From assembly GCA_029582165.1 (NCBI GenBank), contig CM055868.1:15321391-15385390 (forward strand): a stretch of 64,000 bases of DNA, read 5' to 3'. This DNA is from Portulaca oleracea (Eukaryota > Streptophyta > Magnoliopsida > Caryophyllales > Portulacaceae). The notes under the pieces were generated by a model. The model saw nothing but the letters and a program-made list of their open reading frames with translations. It did no database searches and was not told the DNA's origin. Positions 46,374-58,525 of this stretch are shown here, one piece after another. The first letter of the stretch is position 1. Each line of letters opens with the position of its first letter. The position numbers and the translations under genes were made by a program.

Positions 46374-48821
46374 TGTTGAGGCTCTTGAGAGGGGTGAAGT
46401 TCATAATTAAGATCTACACACTAGGTAAGGACGTTAGAGCAAACTTCCTTGGTTTCAAGCCAAGGATCAAAACACAGTGTAACTGAAATACCTCATTATT
46501 TATAACAATCAAAGAACAAGTTACACTTACAAAACAAAACAAGAAGTAACAGCCCGAAGGCAGTTACTGATAGGATCACTAACCAAGACTGAATGTCCTT
46601 GAGTCAGCTACAAATAAGGATCGTCGTAGGAAAAACCCTAGCGGCGATTCGGAACACGATGGATTACATTGAAGCACAAACTTACACAGCCTTAGTCCGT
46701 CAAGGCTCTGTTATACACCATCTCTCCACCACATGTGGACACAACGAATGCTCACCAAGGTCCTTGGCTATACCTTCACCAGAGGTCCTTTACTGGCTAC
46801 CTTCACCACCGAACCATTGGTTACACACTCGGAGAAATCCCACCGGATTTCTTACTCCGCGATTACTTCCGTGGAATCGCCTAAGTTCTCAGTTCTTCAA
46901 TCGCCTTTTTATAGAGGGCTTTGGATGCTTGAACTTGAGTCATTCCAACGGTAACTTGCCTTCATTGTTGATTCTTCCCTTTTGTGTTGATGCTTTCTCA
47001 ATCATCAATCATCCAACGGATTCTTTCCTTTTGGGTTTGTATTTGATTGCACAATCCTCTTGATTTGTTTTCCTTATGCTTTCCTTATGATTTATATCTA
47101 CAAATAAATCATACAATCAAAATATATTGGAATATATATTATATAATCAGAATATATAATATAAGGCAACTTCCCTTTTCCATATTTTGGCTTTCATCAA
47201 AACCTAAGGTCCTTCGCAGATGCGCGGTGAAGGACCTTGACCCTGTCTTCAACAATCTCCCCCTTTTTGATGAAAGATAAAATTCAGCAACAATAAATCC
47301 TTTTTCCCTTTTTGGATTATCACAAGGTCAATAGGGAATCTCCCCCTTGATATAACATCTAGTATGTTTGAGAGGTTGTCTAGAAACCTGCAACGCTTAA
47401 TAAACTTGTCAGTACTAAAAGAGAGTCCTCCCCCTCAATTCATGCTATAGTTCAATTTGATCAATGAATGGTTTGCAGATGAGATACCTCATGGTTTATG
47501 CCAGATGAAGGACATAAGAAATATGATTTAATTTTTTTTACCTCATCAATGTCCTTATGGTTGAATGCATCTACGTCCGCAACTTACCTTGTTGTTTTCA
47601 CTATCCCCCATGATCTTTACCACAGAGCGGCTAGTCTCTTCTTGAGTGGACTTGCTCTGATACCACTTGTTGAGGCCCTTGAGAGGGGTGAAGTTCACAA
47701 TTAAGATCTACACACTAGGTAAGGACGTTAGAGCAAACTTCCTTGGTTTCAAGCCAAGGATCAAAACACAGTGTAACTGAAATACCTCATTATTTATAAC
47801 AATCAAAGAACAAGTTACACTTACAAAACAAAACAAGAAGTAACAGCCCGAAGGCAGTTACTGATAGGATCACTAACCAAGACTGAATGTCCTTGAGTCA
47901 GCTACAAATAAGGATCGTCGTAGGAAAAACCCTAGCGGCGATTCGGAACACGATGGATTACATTGAAGCACAAACTTACACAGCCTTAGTCCGTCAAGGC
48001 TCTGTTATACACCATCTCTCCACCACATGTGGACACAATGAATGCTCACCAAGGTCCTTGGCTATACCTTCACCAGAGGTCCTTTACTGGCTACCTTCAC
48101 CACCGAACCATTGGTTACACACTCGGAGAAATCCCACCGGATTTCTTACTCCGCGATTACTTCCGTGGAATCGCCTAAGTTCTCAGTTCTTCAATCATCC
48201 TTTTTATAGAGGGCTTTGGATGCTTGAACTTGAGTCATTCCAACGGTAACTTGCCTTCATTGTTGATTCTTCCCTTTTGTGTTGATGCTTCCTCAATCAT
48301 CAATCATCCAACGGATTCTTTCCTTTTGGGTTTGTATTTGATTGCACAATCATCTTGATTTGTTTTCCTTATGCTTTCCTTATAATTTATATCTACAAAT
48401 AAATCACACCATCAAAATATATCGGAATATATATTATATATCAGAATATATAATTAGAATATATAATATAAGGCAACTTCCCTTTTCCAGATTTTGGCTT
48501 TCATCAAAACCTAAGGTCCTTCGCAAATGCGCGGTGAAGGACCTTGACCCTGTCTTCAACAATCTCCCCCTTTTTGATGAAAGATAAAATTCAGCAACAA
48601 TAAATCATTTTTCCCTTTTTGGATTATCACAAGGTCAATAGGGAATCTCCCCCTTGATATAACATCTAGTATGTTTGAGAGGTTGTCTAGAAATCTGCAA
48701 CGCTTAATAAACTTGTCAGTACTAAAAGAGAGTCCTCCCCCTCAATTCATGCTATAGTTCAATTTGATCAATGAATGGTTTGCAGATGACATACCTCATG
48801 GTTTGTGCCAGATGAAGGACA
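46374..48821 (-). mobile_element. Copia-type element with long LTRs and a 153-bp interior
   Basis: Two direct copies (46374-47514 and 47668-48821) start TGTTGAGG and end GAAGGACA on the plus strand. On the minus strand the right copy is the 5' LTR: it ends ...CCTCAACA and is followed by TGGTATCAGAGC (47654-47665), the initiator-Met tRNA primer site of Copia elements, and then by an ATG at 47609-47611 (MGDSENNK) that looks like a gag start. The interior ends about 100 bp later at the 3' LTR. I count roughly 17 substitutions and two or three small indels between LTRs, so about 1.5 percent divergence and a fairly recent origin. No protein can be made. Open frames within the LTRs are duplicated non-coding sequence. 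Confidence 0.8.
47654..47665 (-). other. Copia primer-binding site (initiator tRNA-Met type)
   Basis: TGGTATCAGAGC on the minus strand, two bases after the LTR end CA. This fixes the orientation of the element as minus. Confidence 0.85.
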
Positions 48822-50034
48822 TAAGATCTGTGATTTGATCAATTTTGATGGTTGTACCTAGAACTCTAGAAGGTTAGTTTGATTGAGAGTATTTCAATAC
48901 CCGAGACAGAGAACTAATCTTAGCTATACGCCTAAGTTCCATATGAGGACAATACAGTTTGACATGGTGCTATAGCAATAACGATGTCTTTATTGTCAAC
49001 ACAACGTACTTTCTTGGCACAAACATAAATCTTGACAAGTTCGAGATGTTTTGACCTGAATTGTGGGATGCAGATATCATGCTGAAGGTCAAATTCTTCT
49101 GGTGGCTATGGTATGCAAAGGTCCTCCCAACTACTGTCCTGCTTAATTATAGACATGTTCCCTCCTCAAATGTTCGTTCTAGGTCTGAGGAAAATGCAGA
49201 AGATGGAGTTCGCGTTGTGTTTCAGTGTAGGTTTGGTTTTCTCGTGATGTTTGGACTTAGATAAGGGAAGATATTGATCAATTGGGATTGCCCGAGGTCA
49301 CACCTGAACATATTCTGATGTGTCATAATGAACTCTATGGTGTTGTTGCTCTCTCGGTTCATCTTTTAGCAGCGTGGCTGAGGTAGGGTTCAAGGAATGA
49401 GCATGTGTTCAATAGAGCATGTGTTCAATAACATTCAGACTCCTTTAGAATTAATAGTAACCAGAGCCCATAATGAAGTTGAAGAGTATAATAAGCAAAA
49501 GAACCTGAAAGCCTAACTGGCGCCTGCAATAAAGGTGGCAAGCACTACTGTGTGGTCACCACTTATTGACGGGTGTGGTGGCAATAGATAAGAATGTTGA
49601 GCTCTTATTGGTAGCAACTCATAGTAAGAACCATCTAGTCACCTATTATTACAAAGGCGAGGCCTGGTCAATTTTCTGTATATTGGCGTGAAGATTTTCT
49701 TATAGCAATGTTCGCTTGAGTCAGATTGCCTTACTTTAGTTCAACGTTTAAATACATTATCTTCTTTCTTAGTGACTTAGATACAATTTTGGAGGATATT
49801 CACTCTTTGGTTCAGTTTTTTTTTTTTATAGTTATAATTAGGTGCATACTGAGCGTGATGGGAATCTTATAGCCTACTACATAACTAAGGTTAATTTGTT
49901 TTTTTTGGGGGGGGGGGGGAGGGCTGGAAGAAGTGAAGAACAAGTCTGGTTAGGAACTTGTTCTAATCGGATTGCTCCTTATTTATTGATGTACAAGTTA
50001 TTAATTTAAGTTCTTTTCGATTGTCCCCTCAAGA
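48822..50034 (+). pseudogene. LINE ORF2 C-terminal relic (zf-RVT and RNase H)
   Basis: Non-LTR retrotransposon remnant with several frameshifts and stops. In order: CDLINFDG(C)TWN about 48830-48860; LWDADIMLKVKFFWWLWYAK from about 49060, which is the start of the zinc-binding reverse-transcriptase domain (zf-RVT); VVFQCRFGF; GLPEVTPEHILMCHNELYGV and LLAAWL about 49290-49380; then an RNase H-like part with DTILEDIHSLV and (R)DGNLIAYYITKV near 49790-49890. It ends close to an A run at 50033-50040. The intact enzyme would copy the element RNA at its target; this copy cannot. It was later split by the Copia-type element on its left. Confidence 0.75.
49901..49922. repeat. Poly-T/poly-G run
   Basis: TTTTTT followed by about 12 G and GAGGG, a simple-sequence tract in the LINE relic. 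Confidence 0.85.
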
Positions 50035-50046
50035 AAAAAAGTATAT

Positions 50047-50049
<3 letters not shown>

Positions 50050-50082
<33 letters not shown>
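50050..50082. repeat. (GA)n microsatellite
   Basis: About 16 uninterrupted GA repeats after the LINE relic. Confidence 0.95.
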
Positions 50083-50083
<1 letters not shown>

Positions 50084-50170
50084 CAGGCTTTGTAGACTGG
50101 CAACTGAATCCTCAGCCCCATCTACCTAAATTACCGCCCACCGTTTAGGGCAACCATGAAAAAAATCACC

Positions 50171-51177
50171 TGATATATGATGGGTTATAAGGGTTCCCTT
50201 GGGCCCAAATTCAATCTAAGCCCTAAAGGGTGGTAGGCCCAATCGAGTTGGGCCCACCCGACTAGGGGCGGAAGAAGTCGTAACACTTAGGACTTCATCT
50301 AATCTACCCTAACCCCAAACAATAAATAATAGGAAAGAAACAGATAGTAGAGAATTAGCTATTTACCTGGCAGTCTCTCGAACAGACAAGCCTCGGCCGA
50401 CCTTCAATTCTTGAACGCATCTCTTCAAATGTTGAATGCATCACTCCGGGACTCCAAGTGGGAAGTCTTCAAAATAGGAGACCTCTACAACAGTCCACGC
50501 AACACTTGAGACACCGGCTGCTAGACCACCGATCTCGATCTAATTGAGACCGGATGAGTATGTGGTCCGTATCAAATACGACCGATCTTTCCTACTCCAG
50601 GACCTCGAGGAATCACCCTCGTAATTCTGAACTGGAAGCTATCTAATAGACAGTTTTCCTGGTTTCCCAAAATCTCTAAAGGGAGACTACCCATAGGGGT
50701 CTCATGGGATGGAAAGACAATTCTGTCATTCCATGGGTCACATATATATAGGGGAGAGAAAGGGGGAGGAAGAGTTCCTCCACCGATGTGGGACGCGCGC
50801 CTAGTGCTCACCACGGACCGTGGTGGACAGCAGAACAAACTCTGCTGAATCCAGGCCCTCCAGGGACTGTGGTAACCCACCATGGACCTTGTTAGGATAA
50901 CCACGGGTTGTACGTGGTCGTACGTGGTGGTCCTGGTTTCTCCAAAACAGACTCCGTGCTTCCCTCTTGTCCAATTCCATTTTGTCCTGGACCTTTTTCC
51001 ACATGCACATTGCCTTCAAGACGTTGACTTGTGTGACCCTGTGAGATCAAATAACTCGGTTGTAATCGAACCTATTCGATCACTAATTTAGGGGACTTCT
51101 AGCAAAGTCATTAACCACCGAATCAACTTGGCTAGCGTACTTGGATGAAATTAAACATTGTCGGGACATTTCCAACA
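50171..51177 (-). mobile_element. Copia-type 3' LTR
   Basis: On the minus strand it starts TGTTGGAAATGTCCCGAC, a frequent Copia LTR start, preceded by the polypurine tract AAGTGGGAGAT, and ends ...CATCATATATCA. About 1 kb. No primer-binding site follows, as expected for a 3' LTR. The left boundary rests only on the CA end and is less certain. Confidence 0.6.
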
Positions 51178-51460
51178 ATCTCCCACTTGTCCTACAAGTG
51201 TTCAATTTTCAAAACTCCCTTGTCACTTAATATCTCGCACTCGGATAATGTAAGATAATGTCATCCTTATTGAGTCCGAACGTTTCTCGACCTCCGAGCT
51301 AGACTTACAAACCGGATGATAAGCTTTTGATCCATCCACGTCTGGCCAGACATTTCCAAGTCCAATCTCGTCGAGTGGCCCGTGAGACACTTACCCCTCA
51401 AAGAGGGAGGACAATGTCATTTTGTTCAACTACAAATCACTACATGACCAAAAAAAAAAT
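51178..51460 (-). mobile_element. 3' internal end of Copia element
   Basis: Non-coding sequence leading to the polypurine tract, with GGCCACTCGACGAGATTGG on the minus strand. The coding part is absent beyond about 51460. Confidence 0.45.
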
Positions 51461-52155
51461 GATTTTCCTCCAGTTGACACATAAGATCTCTAGTGAATCA
51501 TTGTCACACGGAACTCATTCTCAGTGGACAGATGTCACACAACCCCATATTAGTATATTACAGTGTATTAGAGTCCAAAAAAAATAATACAATGCATGAT
51601 TGTCCAATACTCTTAAAATACAGTGTATTATATTACAATAATCATTTTTGTTAAATGATCGATACCTTATAATAATTTCCACTAATGGCCTGTCAAATTT
51701 ATGGGTAAATTCAGTTTGCTAAAATTTATGAGTTTTTGCTTAAATTTACCAAAGTTAAAAAAATAAAAAATAATTTTGATATATTAGCCTAAATTTGACA
51801 AAAATTATCAAAATTTACCAAAAATCACAAAAAAATATTAAATGTTACAATAATTTAACTTTTATCTAATTACTTTTTATCAATGAGAGTGATACCTCGG
51901 GTCTAAAATTTTGTAAGTATGGATAGATTACTACATAAACTCAAGATGTTATCTGATTAGGAGTGGTAATGTCAAATATTGGATGATGAATCAAAAGGTA
52001 GAACAAATCCAAGCAAAGAAACCAAATCCACAGTAACTCCAATAACTCCAAGAACTGGGAAAATGGACGGAGGATTGGAGGAATAATGTGGATGGCGGTC
52101 AGAGCGTGATGTATTCGGTCAAAACATCGCCATCCGCTTCCTTCATGGGTCCCCA

Positions 52156-52157
<2 letters not shown>
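51461..52157. other. Upstream flank of the remorin gene
   Basis: Positions 51545-51650 carry ACAGTGTATTA and GATTGTCCAATACTC words, a fragment of the Mutator-like MITE family of 14055 and 56453. The rest is AT-rich. No clear TATA box can be assigned for remorin; transcription probably starts near the CT-rich tract at 52158. Confidence 0.4.
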
Positions 52158-52196
<39 letters not shown>

Positions 52197-52323
52197 ACTC
52201 TTCGTCTTGTCTTCACTGTTACTACTAATTACTAGTACAATACGCCACTCACACCTTTCACAAACTACCAAAACTCTCTCTCTCTCTCTCCCTCCAGCAA
52301 CAGAAGAAGAAAGAGGTAGAGTT
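52158..52323 (+). promoter_or_regulatory. CT-rich 5' UTR / core promoter of remorin
   Basis: Two (CT)n tracts (52158-52193 and 52274-52291) lie within 170 bp of the start codon. CT microsatellites are common in plant core promoters and 5' UTRs. The exact transcription start is not visible. Confidence 0.5.
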
Positions 52324-55300
52324 ATGGAGTATGAGAGGATTAATGACAAGCCTCAGGTAACCTTTCAACATATCCCAACCTTCTGATCTCATCCTTTCTC
52401 TGCTTTAATGCCAATTATTTCTTACAATCCCCCTTTCCTTTTTCTTTTTTTTTTTTGGTGGGAAATCAACGATATGTTGGAGCCTTTTTTTATTTGGGTT
52501 TTTCAATGGTGTGAAGGGGGAAATTGTTTTTTGAAAAACAAAATGTGCGAGTGAGGGGGGAAATGATCTTGGTTGTTGCATTGTTGATTAATTCCTGGAG
52601 TAGATTGAAGATGGTAGCTGCTCATTTTTTTTGAGATAAATTAAAGATCCATAAATTTAAGGGCATGTGATTGGTTATACTCATTTGAATTATGTTTAGC
52701 GCAAAGGCAGAATGTGTTTCCCTCTACTTTCCCCCCTTTTTTTTTCTAAAACATTATATTTTCTGGGTTGATTTTGGGGCACTCCATAATTGATTTTGTT
52801 AGGCTGGTGTTAATTGGGTGTTCATACTTTTTGGTATGTAGAATGGAATCATATCTCCAAGTAAATTAAGAATGAAACTAATGGGAATATCCCCAAAAAA
52901 GAGAAAAGAAGGTTCAAATTGTAATTCTTCAAGAACATCTCCTGCAAGAGTTGAAGATTCTGAATTTGTCAAGAGCAGCTTGCTTGCCTCCAATAATGAA
53001 GATTTTGATGACTCAGGTATACATATCTTTTAACTTTTGATTTGATTACTCTGCTTGAAATTTTCTCAGGGTCACTTTAGTTTTTCTCTTGTATTTTTGG
53101 GGTACTGTTTTGGCCCTACATCTTGAACCAAAGTTTTTAATGAAAATGTGGGTATAGGTTAACTTAGCTCAACTGGAAATGGATACTGAATACTTGGGTT
53201 AAATACTCCCTACATTTGATTTGTGTCTTGTTTGCTTGTCTAATGCTGGGTGAATTTGAACACAAACTTCTACCCATTCAATTTGGCTTTTTGAAATGGT
53301 GAGATAAATACTGATTTAGTCTATAAAATGGTTTCACAGTTACTTAGGCTAAAGTTATTAAACCCATGTTCTAGTGTTGAGTTTCAAAGACAGGTGCTGG
53401 TGTTTTTACAATTGTACTAGGTATTTTTACAAAAAAGTATGTGTGGTTTTAGCCTGAACTGGAGGTTTTACTGTACACGTTGGTTGTTTTACTGTGTCAA
53501 TTTTTTGACTTGGGTACTTGATGTGAACTAGAACACCCTCATATGATTGATGGAGTGTGTTTTTGTTTTCCATTTGGTGTGCTGATTGTATTGCAGCTTC
53601 AAGTGCAGGACCTGTGCCTGTAAAATCATGTGGACATACAGTTCCAAGTAGTGTACAGAAGCAAAGCCATTGGCCTCAAAAGGAAAACAATAACACAGAT
53701 GGCATTCATGTTAAGGTGCAGCAAAGCTCATCAAGAGGTGACAGCAGCAACTCGAGTGCAGTCCATCCTTTGAAATCCTATGAAGAGGACAACCTTGATT
53801 ACGACAGCAATGCGAGTTCATCGAGCTTCGAGTTCCACAAAGGGGAGAGAATGGGGGCACACAGATCCCTGACACGCTCCCTCTCTCGGCCTACTTCCTA
53901 CAAGTGGAACGATGCCGAGAAATGGATTATGAATAAGCAAGCAGTCCAGGCCAGTTACTCTAATAAAAACCATGTTGTGCCCGGGTTCAATACCGTTAGA
54001 GTTGCACCAGAGGCTTCTGGGTATGAGTATCGGCCGCCTCTTAGAGTTCCTGACACTAAGAGGATTGATTTATGCCAATCTACGGCTCAGAATAACTTTG
54101 AGAGGTTCAATCCTGGGGCAGAACCTGCTCTGGGTCAGTCAAATGGTGTTAATGTGCAGATAGATTTGTATCCTCGGAATAAGGATCTCAGAGAAGTTGG
54201 TAATCCGAAGAATTTCCCAGATGATGTTGCAGGTAGCCATCTGTCTTAGTATTTTCTGCTTGAATTCTTGCACTTTTAGTGCCAGCAGCAACTGAAAGAC
54301 TAAATCAAATTTTACTTCAGTTTGCATTAAGGGTAGCTCCCTAATTGCTAAGTAATCCATAGACAAGTATTTGCTGTTGAAATACACGTATGATCTGCGA
54401 GTATTAACTAAGAGCTGAGGACATCAATGAACCCGTTATCATTTTCTGGCTAATAATTTGGTTTAATGGTGGTAAATAGTAAATACTTACTGAGAATTTC
54501 AATTTTCCTAGATATCATTCTATTCATTTCTCTTGGCTCTTAATCATGCCATTGGCTATCCTTGAAACTTGAAAGTTGGGGCTATTTAGGTAATACCTAT
54601 CATAATTCTTTTGAGTAAAAAAGATTCAAAAAAAAAAAAACACTTGGCTGTTTTCATACATTCCTGCTTGATATAGAAGTTATGTCAAACAAAGAAAAAG
54701 GAAAAAAACATTTAACAGTGCACCAAAAACTAGTTCATGATAAAGTTGAGATATGTTGCAAACTCAATTTACCAATATGTTCCAATGATTCAAAAGTGGT
54801 GGCGTCGTTCACTACTTCACTGGAAATATAAATCAAGTAGAGACTTTATGAATCCTCAATATTGGTCAATCCAAATTAAAGGGTTATCACGCTTATGCTT
54901 TTGATTATTGTCCTAATATGTTCTTCATGGCATCTCTCATTTCGGAACATGTACTAATATTTGTCTGGAGGGCTTACATATTGTCTAATTGTCCTGAACT
55001 CAGGTACACCTGCTATTAGAGCAATATCAATGAGGGACATGGGGACAGAGATGACACCCGTGCCAAGTCAAGAACCTTCGAGGACTGCGACGCCTGTGGG
55101 GGCCACAACCCCTCTTCGTAGTCCAACATCTTCAATTCCATCTACTCCCCGAAGAGGAGCGGAATCTCCAGTGGAGTTTACAACAGATAGCAACCCCAGG
55201 AATCAGACACACAAGGGGGATAAAGAACTGTCAGAGCAAGAGCTGAAGCAGAAGACCAGGAGAGAAATTGTAGCCCTCGGTGTCCAGCTTGGCAAGATGA

Positions 55301-55986
55301 GTATCGCTGCATGGGCAAGTAAAGATGAAAAGGATAAGGAAAATGAAAACAGCCCTTCCCCAAAACAAGTTCCTGAGACAGAGGAACTTGAACGTATTGA
55401 ATTTGAAAAGCGGGCTGCTGCATGGGAGGAAGCTGAAAAATCCAAACACGCCGCAAGGTCTACTTTGCATTTTGATTTTCTTTTCTCAGTTAGAGCTATT
55501 TGGCTGCCAAATATTCATTCTCTTACAAGCAATATCTTATTTGGTTGCAGTTACAAGCGCGAGGAAATCAAAATTCAAGCTTGGGAAAGTCAACAAAAAG
55601 TGAAATTGGAGGAAGAATTGAGTAGAATAGAGGTACATGACTGCTACATAATTTTTATGTCAACCTCATGTTGCCCCAACCATATCACTGTGTGGAATGA
55701 ATTTGAGGGTCCAGGATGTTTCATTAAGCTCATGACTAAATATCCCTTGTTTACATTGGTGTGTGGATACAATGATCAGGCAAAAGTTGAGCAACTGAGA
55801 AGCAAAACTCAAGCAAAGATGGTGAAAAGGATCGCGTTAGCAAGGAAAAGATCGGAAGAAAAAAGAGCTGCTGCGGAGGCCAGAAAGAAGCGGGAGGCTG
55901 AGAAAACAGCAGCTCAAGCAGAGTATATTAGGCAAACAGGTCGTGTCCCGTCATCCGAGTTTGTATGTTGTGGTTTATTCTCATAG
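52324..55986 (+). CDS. Remorin family protein, long N-terminal type
   Basis: Remorins are plant plasma-membrane scaffold proteins that mark nanodomains and act in signalling and microbe responses. Six coding exons with GT-AG introns: 52324-52356, 52842-53016, 53597-54232, 55004-55457, 55551-55632, 55780-55986, giving 528 residues. The start MEYERI followed by GIISPSKLRMKLMG is the conserved N terminus of long remorins such as Arabidopsis At2g02170. Residues 70-280 are a disordered Ser-rich region with TSYKWNDAEKWI. Residues 285-330 hold ISMRDMGTEMTPVPSQEPSR and a Pro/Thr tract. Residues about 405-522 form the Remorin_C coiled coil (RAAAWEEAEKSKH, EEIKIQAWESQQKVK, EEKRAAAEARKK, IRQTGRVPSSEF). 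It ends CCGLFS, where the cysteines could be S-acylated for membrane anchoring. The exon 4/5 junction codes Ser at residue 433, where relatives have Arg. No signal peptide or transmembrane segment. Reading frame and phases (0,1,1,2,0) are all consistent. Confidence 0.93.
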
Positions 55987-56452
55987 ACTAGGCGTCAGAT
56001 TTCGGTACAAATTTGGGTGAGCTTCTATTCAGGATCACTCATGCTGATGATCTGTTTGTAACTTATTACCTTTGTTTCAGTTTTTATGAAACGGGTGTTT
56101 AGAGTATGCGCTTGTTTGTTATACCAAATTTCATGCTCTTACTTTCCTCAATACTTCATTTTACTGCAGTAATCTTTGAAGTGGACTAAACTATTGAGTC
56201 TGTTTGGGACGGGAGATGGTTAGGGAAGTAAAATAAGGGTGAGAGAAAGGAGTGAAAACACTTCACTGCATGCTTATTAGAGTTTTAGTGAGAGTAAGAG
56301 TAGATAAAATTAGACCATTTACACATTTGAATCAGCATCAAAATTAATCCATTTGTCTTATATTTAAAGTACATTCTAGGAAATGAAAATTTTTTAGGGA
56401 ACATTATTTAATAAGATATCTTAATTTTAGATGAGAGAGAATAAATTTAATA
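55987..56452. other. 3' flank of remorin
   Basis: Probably 3' UTR for the first 100-200 bases (T-rich, with TTTGTAACTTATTACC and ATGAAACGGG). No clear poly(A) signal can be singled out. The rest is AT-rich up to the MITE. Confidence 0.4.
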
Positions 56453-56944
56453 GGATTTTTGAACGTTAACATACTGAACTTTTGGAGTATTGGACAATAA
56501 TGCACTGAACTTTGACATTGGACAATGATACACTGAACTTGAGGAGTGTTGGACAATAATGCATCCGAAATCATTTCGACGGTGGTAAACTTGGTGACGA
56601 TCTTACGTGGCAGACCGAGGATGAATAGGCTAAATAATATCTAAATTTATGACATGTCAGCTAATTTATATAAGCAAAGGTGATTTTATACAACTACAAC
56701 AACAATCTCCTAGTAGAAATATGTTTAAACATATGTGATTTTATGTTTCTTTTACTTTGTTCAAAGTTGATTCTCTTTGCTTATGTGTAGATTAGCTGAC
56801 ATGTCATAAATTTAAATATTTTTGGACAAATTCGTCTCTTCCTGCTATTACATAGGATTCACGAAATCAGTCACTACCGAAATCGTATTGAATGCATCAT
56901 TGTTCAACATCTCTCAAAATACAATATATTAGCATCCAAAAACC
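56453..56944. mobile_element. Mutator-like MITE
   Basis: Left arm GGATTTTTGAACGTTAACAT, right arm TTAGCATCCAAAAACCC, imperfectly complementary for about 50 bp. The flanks AATTTAATA (56444-56452) and AATTTAATG (56945-56953) match at 8 of 9, supporting a 9-bp Mutator-type duplication. Same family as 14055-14558. Confidence 0.7.
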
Positions 56945-56953
56945 CAATTTAAT

Positions 56954-58360
56954 GTTGTTAAATATTAATAGTTAACTGGATAATAATTTTAAAATTATCA
57001 TAAAAAGAAAGATGGATTATAGATATAGGACATTAGGAACATTAGCCATTAGGTGAAAGAATATTAAAATATATTTTGATATATTGATAAGAAGGGTTTA
57101 GAAAATCATTTTAGTAAAATGATGTTTATTTATAATTCAATAAATAGTCTTATCCTTGAACCCAAATTGAGGTCTTAATTCAATAAATACTCTTTCACTA
57201 TTATTTTTCATACCCACAAGAGTAATCTTACATACCCACAATCCTGTCATGAAATCTAATTGTTAAAGTTATATATAAAAGTAGGCCCAAAGTTTGTTGC
57301 TTATACCGTTTGTCAAATAATAAACAACCGTTGTTCTGCTGATATCATGTTTACTTTTATATAAATTGGAGTTATATGCATAATCCTGCAATTCTAGCAA
57401 TATGGAACTCTTTTAGGTACTTTAAACACCAAAACAGGTTGGATGGACAAAAGAAAGAAATGAAAAAGTTGGACTTATAAGTGTGTGTGTGTGTGTAAGC
57501 TTTATAAAGCTGCTCAAAACAAAACGCGAGTGTGAAATGTACTGGGAGTTAACAGAAGTCGGTTAGGGGCGCAAAGCAAAAAGTATAGTCAAACTTGGAA
57601 ATCTTTCATGAAATTCCTCAACTCCACCATGCGTTTGTACCATGGATGGGTCAAATTGACCATCATTAACTAATCCAACTGTTATCTGCTCCCAACTCGA
57701 GGCATCTATTCAATACCTTCAAAGCCCCGCAATTAGCACTAACAAAAATTTGGGTCCGGGTAAATTTGTGTCGGACAAATTCAGGTAATGTCAAAATTTG
57801 GACGAGAAATTCATTTTTATACTCGGTTTTATTTCGAGTTGAATCAGATTGGACAATTCGGACGGAACTAAAATCGGGTTTAGACAATGGAAAAAAGATA
57901 ATTTTATGTCTGAATATTCGGTCATTTTAGTTAATATCAAAATTCAAACGAAAAATCTATGTCCAGATCCGGTTTTTTCCAAGTCAGACAATTCAAGTAA
58001 TTCCGGTCGAACAAAATTTTACCAGCTCTACTCGCAATTTATTTATTGTTTATTTGTCATATTTAAATATCTTTAGTCACTTGTTCTCCTTTTTAAAAGA
58101 TAAATAGATAGAAATTACTACTAATCATCAACAATAAGAGCTCAAATCAATTTGTATGGAAGTAATTGCCACCCACATCTTAATTGTGGTGGGACAAAAT
58201 TTCTCAAATCCAAATTTAATTTCAAATGTGAGATTGAATTTGAGTTTGCCCACATCAAGTTCACAATAGCCTTTTCAAAGATAAATTAATGAATAATGAA
58301 AACTGACATCACTTACAGCCCAATCCCAATGCATACCCTTCATTGGCACTGCAGTGTCTA
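56954..58360. other. Unassigned DNA with a hAT-like fragment
   Basis: (GT)n at about 57481-57496. Between 57735 and 58035 the words TCGGACAAATTCAGG and TTCCGGTCGAACAAAATT precede ACCAGCTCTA, the inverse of the TAGAGCTGGT end seen at 9275 and 19905, so a related short hAT element is likely. No gene. Confidence 0.4.
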
Positions 58361-58525
58361 CAACCTTTGTTCCATATTAATTGTTATATTAGAAAATTGT
58401 ATAGTCAAATGTTGAAAATTTTGACCATAAATTTTTCAATATATACGATGACTTATTATATAAATTATAAAATGATTATCATTTGATTCGTAATGAAAAG
58501 TACTTTCATATAAGTATAATATTGC
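58361..58525. mobile_element. Stowaway fragment cut by LTR element
   Basis: CTTTGTTCCATATTAATTG and AAATTTTTCAATATATACG match the left two thirds of the MITE at 9556-9810. Homology stops at ATAATATTGC, where the LTR of copy 3 begins, so the retrotransposon inserted into this MITE. Confidence 0.65.

Noticed and set aside
46593..48249. 156- and 120-residue frames starting MSLSQLQIRIVVGKT
   Set aside because: They are the same stretch in the two Copia LTRs, diverging by frameshift, with no domain; element orientation is the opposite strand.
50572..51091. Frames on both strands near 50.6-51.1 kb
   Set aside because: Inside a Copia LTR; no domain and both strands open by chance.
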